DNA from: Bacteroidales bacterium
GTDB lineage: Bacteria > Bacteroidota > Bacteroidia > Bacteroidales > P3
NCBI GenBank assembly: GCA_017446745.1
Contig: JAFSQF010000024.1
Location: forward strand, 1-39,374
Direction: 5' to 3'
Length of the DNA stretch: 39,374 nt
The notes under the pieces are model-generated. The model was not told where the DNA came from. It searched no databases and saw only the letters and a list, made by a program, of their open reading frames with translations. Shown here piece after piece: positions 35,202-39,374 of this stretch (within the stretch, counting starts at the first letter, position 1; the number at the start of each line of letters is the position of its first letter). The position numbers were made by a program, and so were the translations under genes.

Positions 35202-35391
35202 CTTTAAAATGATTTGCGAGGTTATGATTACCCGTTCAGCAACCTCACTGTCAGGCAGATATAGGTGTATTATGGTTTTCCGTCAGCCATAGTATAAATA
35301 TTGAAACCAGGAGCAAAAGGAATCAAAAAAACGTCCTATGACACGTCGTGGGACGAAAAAAGTTAAGAAACATCATCGTTAAAAAAGAAAA
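35202..35391 (+). promoter_or_regulatory. Structured leader of the L13 operon
   Basis: Three hairpins can be drawn in the leader: GAGGTT/AACCTC (35218-35223 with 35241-35246); TATTATGG/CCATAGTA (35268-35275 with 35287-35294, one wobble pair); and CGTCCT/GGGACG (35332-35337 with 35350-35355), whose loop holds the ATG of a 14-codon open frame. Leaders of ribosomal protein operons often bind one of their own products. I cannot match this to a named family; the autoregulation idea is inference. Confidence 0.45.
35338..35382 (+). CDS. Possible leader peptide MTRRGTKKVKKHHR upstream of rplM
   Basis: A 14-codon open frame ends nine bases before the rplM start codon. Nine of its 14 residues are basic (R, K or H). 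It starts inside the loop of a hairpin (35332-35355) in the operon leader. Its spacing and charge suggest either a regulatory leader peptide or a very small ribosome-associated peptide. A-rich leaders encode lysine by chance, which weakens the case, but the arginine and histidine codons are not explained by A-richness. Confidence 0.4.
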   Translation: MTRRGTKKVKKHHR

Positions 35392-35847
35392 ATGGATACG
35401 TTAAGTTACAAGACCGTTTCAGCCAACAAGAGCACCGTTCAGAAGGAATGGGTACTCGTCGACGCTGAAAACCAGACCGTGGGACGTTTGGCCACCCGCG
35501 TTGCCAACATCCTCAGAGGCAAAACAAAGCCTTATTTCACACCTCATGTAGACTGCGGTGACAACGTCATCATCATCAATGCTGAGAAGATTGTTTTCAC
35601 GGGCAAGAAAATGACGGACAAGATTTACCAGCACTATACCGGTTATCCCGGCGGACAGCGTGAGACGACACCCGCCAAGGTGCTGGCCTCCCATCCCGAG
35701 CGCGTTCTCGAGCACGCCATCAAGGGCATGCTCCCCAAAAACCGCCTCGGCGCAGCCCTCTACCGTAACCTCTACATCTACGCCGGCAGTGAGCATCCGC
35801 ATCAGGCACAAAATCCCAAAGTCATCAACATTAACGAAATCAGATAA
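35392..35847 (+). CDS. rplM: 50S ribosomal protein L13 (uL13)
   Basis: A large-subunit protein that binds 23S rRNA early in assembly; 151 residues, normal length. Visible family motifs: WVLVDAENQTVGRLATRVANILRGK (about 20-44), DCGDNVIIINAEKI, KIYQHYTGYPGG and GMLPKNRLG. The start follows an A-rich stretch (AAAAAAGAAAAATG) typical of this phylum, without Shine-Dalgarno. It is first in the operon, and rpsI follows after a 5-bp gap. Confidence 0.98.
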   Translation: MDTLSYKTVSANKSTVQKEWVLVDAENQTVGRLATRVANILRGKTKPYFTPHVDCGDNVIIINAEKIVFTGKKMTDKIYQHYTGYPGGQRETTPAKVLASHPERVLEHAIKGMLPKNRLGAALYRNLYIYAGSEHPHQAQNPKVININEIR

Positions 35848-35852
35848 GAGCC

Positions 35853-36242
35853 ATGGAGCAAGTAATCAACACTATCGGTAGAAGAAAAACCGCTGTTGCA
35901 AGAGTATATATGAAGGCCGGCAGTGGCAACATCACTGTCAACGGCAGAGACTACAAAGAATATTTCCCCACAGGCCCGCTGCAGTTCATCGTGAACCAGG
36001 CTTTCCAGATCGTTGACGCCGAAGGAAAATGGGATGTCAAGGCCAACCTTGACGGTGGCGGAATCACCGGCCAGGCCCAGGCTCTGCGTATGGCCATCGC
36101 ACGCGCTCTCTGCGAGAACAACATTGAGGACCGCCCCGCACTCAAGGCCAAGAGCCTCCTCATGCGCGACCCCCGTATGGTGGAACGTAAGAAACCCGGT
36201 CAGCCCAAGGCACGCAAACGCTTCCAGTTCAGCAAGCGTTAA
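35853..36242 (+). CDS. rpsI: 30S ribosomal protein S9 (uS9)
   Basis: A small-subunit protein whose C-terminal tail reaches the P-site tRNA; 129 residues. Motifs: TIGRRKTAVARVYMKAGSG at the N-terminus, GQAQALRMAIARAL in the middle, and the basic tail KKPGQPKARKRFQFSKR with the conserved terminal SKR. Located 5 bp after rplM, the conserved L13-S9 pair. A 168-bp gap with a hairpin (36304-36328) and a small open frame separates it from rpsB. Confidence 0.98.
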   Translation: MEQVINTIGRRKTAVARVYMKAGSGNITVNGRDYKEYFPTGPLQFIVNQAFQIVDAEGKWDVKANLDGGGITGQAQALRMAIARALCENNIEDRPALKAKSLLMRDPRMVERKKPGQPKARKRFQFSKR

Positions 36243-36303
36243 TGCTTTACACCCACAAGAATCAAAAAAATTCAGTTTAGTATCCAAATCGGAGGGACTC
36301 TGC

Positions 36304-36328
36304 CCTATTGCCAGTTCGGCGGCATAGG
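36304..36328 (+). promoter_or_regulatory. Hairpin in the rpsI-rpsB gap
   Basis: CCTATTGCC (36304-36312) pairs with GGCGG-ATAGG (36318-36328), with two wobble pairs and one bulged C, around an AGTTC loop. No T-run follows, so it is not a terminator. It lies 82 bp before rpsB and may be part of an S2-binding leader, as S2 is autoregulated in other bacteria. No promoter is seen in the gap. Confidence 0.4.
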
Positions 36329-36357
36329 ACCGCGGAAAAATAGGACGCCACAGAATA

Positions 36358-36414
36358 ATGAAGACTACCCCCCGGTTGGCATCAAAGGAACGTAAACAAA
36401 AAATAAAAAAATGA
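36358..36414 (+). CDS. Possible leader peptide MKTTPRLASKERKQKIKK overlapping rpsB
   Basis: An 18-codon open frame whose TGA stop (36412-36414) overlaps the rpsB start (36411-36413) as ATGA, the classic form of translational coupling. Half its residues are basic. It includes the A-rich ribosome-loading stretch before rpsB, which forces several lysines. The similar arrangement before rplM (35338-35382) makes chance less likely, but nothing shows it is translated. Confidence 0.4.
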   Translation: MKTTPRLASKERKQKIKK

Positions 36415-37241
36415 CAGAATTAAAATTTGAAGACCTGCTCGAGGCTGGTTGCCATTTCGGGCATTTGAAGAGAAAATGGAATCCCAAGATGGCTCCCTAT
36501 ATTTTCAAGGAGCACAACGGCATCCACGTTATCGACCTGCAGAAGACCATCGCCAAGGCCGAAGAGGCCGCGGCAGCCATCAAGCAGATCGCCCGCAGCG
36601 GCAAGAAGGTGCTTTTCGTGGCCACCAAGAAGCAGGCCAAGGACGTTGTGGCCGAGATGGTGAAGACCGTCGACATGCCCTTCGTCACCGAGCGCTGGCC
36701 CGGTGGTATGCTCACCAACTTCACCACTATCCGCAAGGCCGTGAAGAAGATGAACCAGCTGGACCAGATGATGAACGACAAAGACTTCAACAACATCTCC
36801 AAGCGTGAGCGCCTCCAGGTGCAGCGCGAGCGCGCCAAGCTCGACAAGAACCTTGGCAGCATCGCCGACCTGACTCGCCTGCCCAGCGCCCTGTTCGTCA
36901 TCGACATCAACAAGGAGCACATCGCCGTGGCCGAGGCACGCCGCCTGAATATCCCCACCTTCGCTCTCGTCGACACCAACTGCAACCCCGACCTTATCGA
37001 CTTCCCGATTCCTGCCAACGATGATGCATCGAAGTCGATTGCCGCTATCCTCAAATATATGGTCGAGGCCATCCAGGAAGGCCTTAACGAGCGCATGCTC
37101 GACAAGGAGAACAACGTGGCCGTTGAGGAAGAACCCGAGGCTGAGGCCGAGGAGACCGAGAACGACAGCCGTGAGGAGAGCCGTGAGGACCGCCGCGAAC
37201 GCCGCCCCAGAAGAAAGAACAACCCCACCAACAACCAATAA
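36411..37241 (+). CDS. rpsB: 30S ribosomal protein S2 (uS2)
   Basis: A small-subunit protein near the mRNA exit region; 276 residues. Family motifs: LLEAGCHFGHLKRKWNPKMAPYI (about 9-31), LFVATKKQAKD, FVTERWPGGMLTNF, and DTNCNPDLIDFPIPANDDA. After about residue 232 the protein has a charged extension, first acidic (EEEPEAEAEETEND), then arginine-rich (REDRRERRPRRK), longer than in E. coli S2 and seen in other Bacteroidota. Start follows an A-rich run. tsf is next after 22 bp. Confidence 0.98.
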   Translation: MTELKFEDLLEAGCHFGHLKRKWNPKMAPYIFKEHNGIHVIDLQKTIAKAEEAAAAIKQIARSGKKVLFVATKKQAKDVVAEMVKTVDMPFVTERWPGGMLTNFTTIRKAVKKMNQLDQMMNDKDFNNISKRERLQVQRERAKLDKNLGSIADLTRLPSALFVIDINKEHIAVAEARRLNIPTFALVDTNCNPDLIDFPIPANDDASKSIAAILKYMVEAIQEGLNERMLDKENNVAVEEEPEAEAEETENDSREESREDRRERRPRRKNNPTNNQ

Positions 37242-37246
37242 CATTT

Positions 37247-37253
37247 AGGAGGT
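37247..37253 (+). promoter_or_regulatory. Full Shine-Dalgarno site before tsf
   Basis: AGGAGGT, a seven-base complement of the 16S rRNA tail, ends 10 bp before the tsf ATG (37264). Bacteroidota genes rarely use such sites, and no other start in this window has one. It supports the chosen start. Confidence 0.75.
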
Positions 37254-37263
37254 AAAAGAAACA

Positions 37264-38253
37264 ATGGCAAATATCACCGCAAAACAGGTTAACGAGCTGC
37301 GCCAACTTACCGGCGTGGGAATGATGGACTGCAAGAAAGCCCTCGTGGAATGCGACGGCGACGTGCAGAAAGCCATCGAGCTGCTGCGTCAGAAAGGCCA
37401 GAAGATGGCCGCCAAGCGCGCCGACCGCGACGCCAACGAGGGCTGCGTGCTCGCCAAAAGCATGGGCAACTACGGTGCCGTGATCATGGTGAGCTGCGAG
37501 ACGGACTTCGTGGCCACCAACCAGGGCTTCATCGACTTCACCACCTCCATTATCGACACCGCCATGGCTCAACACCTCACCAGCAAGGACGAGGTGCTGA
37601 AGATGGACCTCAACGGCACCAGCGTGGCCGACGCCATCACCGACCAGATCGCCAAAATCGGCGAGAAGATCGAGCTGGCACACTTCGAGACCCTCGAGGC
37701 CGAGAAGGTGTACGCCTACATCCACCCGGGCAACCGCATGGCCAGCATCGTGGGTATGAACAAGGCCGGCTTTGACGAGGTGGGCCACAACGTGGCTATG
37801 CAGGTCGTGGCTATGCGCCCCGTGGCTCTTGACGAGAAGAGCGTGCCGCAGAGCGTCATCGACAGCGAGTTGAACGTCTACCGCGAGAAGACCAAAGAGG
37901 AACTTGCCGGCAAGGCCGTGGAGGCCGCCCTGAAGAAAGCTGGCATCAACCCCGCCCACGTGGACAGCGACGACCACATCAACTCCAACATGGCCAAGGG
38001 TTGGATCACCGAAGAGCAGGCTCAGAAAGCCCGCGAAATCAAGGAGAAAGTGGGTGCCGAGGCTGCCGCCAGCATCCCCGAGGCCAAAATCGAGGCCATC
38101 GCCAAAGGTCGCCTGAACAAATTCTTCCAGGAAAGCACCCTGATGAATCAGGAGTATATCATGGAAAGCAAGGTGAGCGTGAAGGACTTCATCGCCCGCA
38201 CCGACAAGGAGCTCTGCTGCACCGGCTTCAAACGCCTCGAACTCGGCGCATAA
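37264..38253 (+). CDS. tsf: Elongation factor Ts
   Basis: Guanine nucleotide exchange factor that recharges EF-Tu; cytoplasmic, 329 residues. The N-terminal UBA-like domain reads ITAKQVNELRQLTGVGMMDCKKALVECDGDVQKAIELLRQKG. The conserved core follows with CETDFVATNQGFIDF (TDFV being the EF-Tu contact) and VGMNKAG. A second exchange-domain half ends QEYIMESKVSVKDFI. The first half carries an insert relative to E. coli EF-Ts (283 residues), normal for this phylum. It is the last gene of the operon, followed by the terminator at 38304-38332. Confidence 0.98.
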   Translation: MANITAKQVNELRQLTGVGMMDCKKALVECDGDVQKAIELLRQKGQKMAAKRADRDANEGCVLAKSMGNYGAVIMVSCETDFVATNQGFIDFTTSIIDTAMAQHLTSKDEVLKMDLNGTSVADAITDQIAKIGEKIELAHFETLEAEKVYAYIHPGNRMASIVGMNKAGFDEVGHNVAMQVVAMRPVALDEKSVPQSVIDSELNVYREKTKEELAGKAVEAALKKAGINPAHVDSDDHINSNMAKGWITEEQAQKAREIKEKVGAEAAASIPEAKIEAIAKGRLNKFFQESTLMNQEYIMESKVSVKDFIARTDKELCCTGFKRLELGA

Positions 38254-38303
38254 GGCCTGTCAGAAATTTGTTTTTCAAGAATAAGCTCATAATTAACGTG
38301 TTT

Positions 38304-38337
38304 AAAAAGCGGTTGTGTGGAAACGCAACCGCTTTTT
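38304..38337 (+). terminator. Intrinsic terminator of the ribosomal protein operon
   Basis: AAAAAGCGGTTGTGT (38304-38318) pairs with ACGCAACCGCTTTTT around a GGAA loop, with one wobble pair. The T-run of the 3' arm completes it. Because the A-run and T-run are symmetric, it would also work on the minus strand. The RNase H gene starts only 14 bp later, so its promoter must lie within or before the hairpin, or it relies on read-through. Confidence 0.9.
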
Positions 38338-38350
38338 CAAATTATCAATA

Positions 38351-39019
38351 ATGGCAAAAAAACAGAAATACTATGTGGTGTGGCGCGGCAGCGAGCCAGG
38401 TGTCTACGAGAGTTGGAGCGACTGCGAGAAGCAGATCAAGGGCGTTGCCGGGGCGCGCTTCAAGAGCTTCGAGAGCCGCACACTGGCGGAGCAGGCCTTC
38501 CGGCTGGGGCCTGATGCCGGCATGGCTTTGGTGGAGCGCGCCACGCAGGGCGAGCCGCTGCTGAGCGTCGACGAGCACGGCATGACAGCGGTGAGGAAAG
38601 ACTTCAACGGGCCAAAGCCTGAGATGAACGCCCTGGCTGTCGACGCGGCATGCAGCGGCAACCCCGGCGTGATGGAGTACCAAGGGGTATACGTGGCCAG
38701 CCGCACGCAGGTGTTCCACTTCAAGGCCCCTAAAGGAACCAACAACATCGGAGAATTTCTGGCTATAGTGCACGGACTGGCCTACCTGAAAAAAAACAGG
38801 GTGGACATGATTATCTACTCCGACTCGGTGAACGCCATCAACTGGGTGCGCGCCAAACAGTGCCGCACCAAACTGCCACTGACTCCCGACACGGCAAAGC
38901 TCTACGAGATTATCCACCGTGCCGAGGCATGGCTGCACAACAACAGCTACACGACAGAGATCAGGAAATGGGACACTGACCACTGGGGCGAGATACCGGC
39001 CGACTTCGGAAGGAAGTAG
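38351..39019 (+). CDS. Ribonuclease H with viroplasmin-like N-terminal domain
   Basis: Degrades the RNA strand of RNA-DNA hybrids; 222 residues. Residues about 5-50 (KYYVVWRGSEPGVYESW, GVAGARFKSF) are the viroplasmin-type RNase H N-terminal domain that binds hybrids. The catalytic domain follows, with acidic residues Asp98 (AVDAACSGNPG), Glu135 (NNIGEFLA), Asp158 (IYSDSVNAI) and Asp218 (IPADFGRK). The start at 38351 (MAKKQKYY) is chosen because the family begins there; the frame extends upstream to 38315 only through the terminator hairpin. This form of RNase H is widespread in Bacteroidota. Confidence 0.94.
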   Translation: MAKKQKYYVVWRGSEPGVYESWSDCEKQIKGVAGARFKSFESRTLAEQAFRLGPDAGMALVERATQGEPLLSVDEHGMTAVRKDFNGPKPEMNALAVDAACSGNPGVMEYQGVYVASRTQVFHFKAPKGTNNIGEFLAIVHGLAYLKKNRVDMIIYSDSVNAINWVRAKQCRTKLPLTPDTAKLYEIIHRAEAWLHNNSYTTEIRKWDTDHWGEIPADFGRK

Positions 39020-39051
39020 CTGTTCTTTTGGAGGCAACAACACCCCTCATT

Positions 39052-39109
39052 GGTTCGCGGGCATCCCCCGCCTGCAAGCCTTTGGTACGCGGGCGTCCCC
39101 CGCCTGCAA
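39052..39109 (+). repeat. GC-rich module B, two tandem copies
   Basis: GGTTCGCGGGCATCCCCC then GCCTGCAA (39052-39077), and GGTACGCGGGCGTCCCCC then GCCTGCAA (39084-39109). The copies differ at two bases and stand 32 bp apart. They lie 33 bp past the RNase H stop codon. Confidence 0.75.
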
Positions 39110-39195
39110 AACATTCTATCTCACAATAGAATAGCTCACCCCTCCCCTGCCCTCATTCCACGTATGGTATTCTGTTCAAAAAGTAACTGCTCATT

Positions 39196-39354
39196 ATTAA
39201 GTAACAGTAAAAAAATAAGGTGTAACGATTTTTTGTCAGAGTGAGCCCCGTAGGGGCGGCATATATTAGCCGTGGGCGCGAGCCCACGGGAATCGAAATA
39301 CTCTATTAATCTGAGCCCCGTAGGGGCGGCATATTAAGTAACAGTAAAAAAATA
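39196..39354. repeat. REP-like cluster: GAGCCCCGTAGGGGC units and GNRA hairpin
   Basis: TGAGCCCCGTAGGGGCGGCA occurs at 39242 and 39312; GCCCC-GTA-GGGGC within it is a perfect hairpin. Between them CCGTGGGC-GCGA-GCCCACGG (39270-39289) forms an 8-bp stem with a GNRA tetraloop. The same 22-bp sequence beginning ATTAAGTAACAG brackets the set at 39196-39217 and 39333-39354. Such units resemble the REP elements spread by RAYT transposases, but no transposase gene is in the window. Confidence 0.75.
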
Positions 39355-39374
39355 GCAAGCTTATTTTATTTTGA

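Larger units (their letters stand above)
39020..39374. other. Repeat cluster at the right end
   Basis: No gene. In order: two module B copies at a 32-bp period (39052-39109), a REP-like unit twice (39242-39264 and 39312-39334), a perfect hairpin with a GCGA loop (39270-39289), and a 22-bp direct repeat starting ATTAAGTAACAG (39196-39217 and 39333-39354). The last 20 bases are AT-rich and may continue beyond the window. Confidence 0.75.

Noticed and set aside
36242-36280. 12-codon frame overlapping the rpsI stop (TAATG)
   Set aside because: Not basic, ends far from rpsB, and has no supporting structure; it looks like chance.
38315-38350. Upstream start for RNase H
   Set aside because: These 12 codons lie within the terminator hairpin and the family starts at MAKKQKYY.
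1-39374. tRNA, rRNA, integrase, transposase or phage genes
   Set aside because: I looked for them in the gaps and on both strands and saw no cloverleaf, rRNA signature or recombinase motif.

Overview
The window reads as a chromosomal segment of a member of the Bacteroidales (Bacteroidota), probably host- or gut-associated. Evidence: two secreted proteins end in type IX secretion (T9SS) sorting domains. Promoters fit the phylum's TTTG-N19-TAnnTTTG form at 35165-35195 and 14111-14141. Start codons follow A-rich sequence rather than Shine-Dalgarno motifs, with tsf as the exception. The gene content (viroplasmin-type RNase H, purH next to mreB, rplM-rpsI-rpsB-tsf, OmpA/TonB-type outer-membrane proteins) is typical of the phylum. 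I cannot name the genus. I found no tRNA, rRNA, CRISPR array, transposase or phage gene.

Layout. 1-693: repeat-rich gap. 694-4515 (-): gingipain-like C25 cysteine peptidase with a T9SS type A tail, flanked by inverted copies of a ~150-bp element (487-643 and 4980-5124). 5147-14141 (-): a leftward series read from a strong promoter at 14111-14141: ABC ATPase, ABC-2 type membrane protein, YbjQ-family protein, YtrA-like GntR regulator, TonB-dependent outer-membrane receptor, and SWIM/SNF2 helicase. The last two overlap as TAATG. 14240-18043 (-): MBL/beta-CASP RNase, CstA-family transporter and a secreted YD-like repeat protein, closed by a terminator at 14161-14196. 18270-22216 (+): pfkA, purH, mreB. 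22385-35089 (+): one 12.7-kb gene for a 4234-residue T9SS type B surface protein, with a CUB-like domain, 13 FN3 and 12 jelly-roll modules, a PKD domain, eight 'GCDS' repeats and a CHU_C tail. 35165-38337 (+): rplM-rpsI-rpsB-tsf operon with its own promoter, a structured leader and terminator. 38351-39019 (+): RNase H. 39020-39374: REP-like repeats.

How the genes work together. The translation operon, PFK/PurH and MreB are housekeeping functions. The peptidase and the giant adhesin share the same 'GCDS' domain and probably leave the cell through the same T9SS by different attachment signals. The ABC/GntR block resembles the YtrA-type envelope-stress modules of other bacteria and has a candidate operator over its start site.

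The most unusual content is between the genes. Almost every gap holds a short-period array (8, 9 or 10 bp), a hairpin repeat or a GC-rich dispersed module. Two ribosomal protein genes, rplM and rpsB, are directly preceded by tiny, very basic open frames (14 and 18 codons), the second overlapping rpsB as ATGA. All functional statements rest on reading motifs by eye; no search was run.
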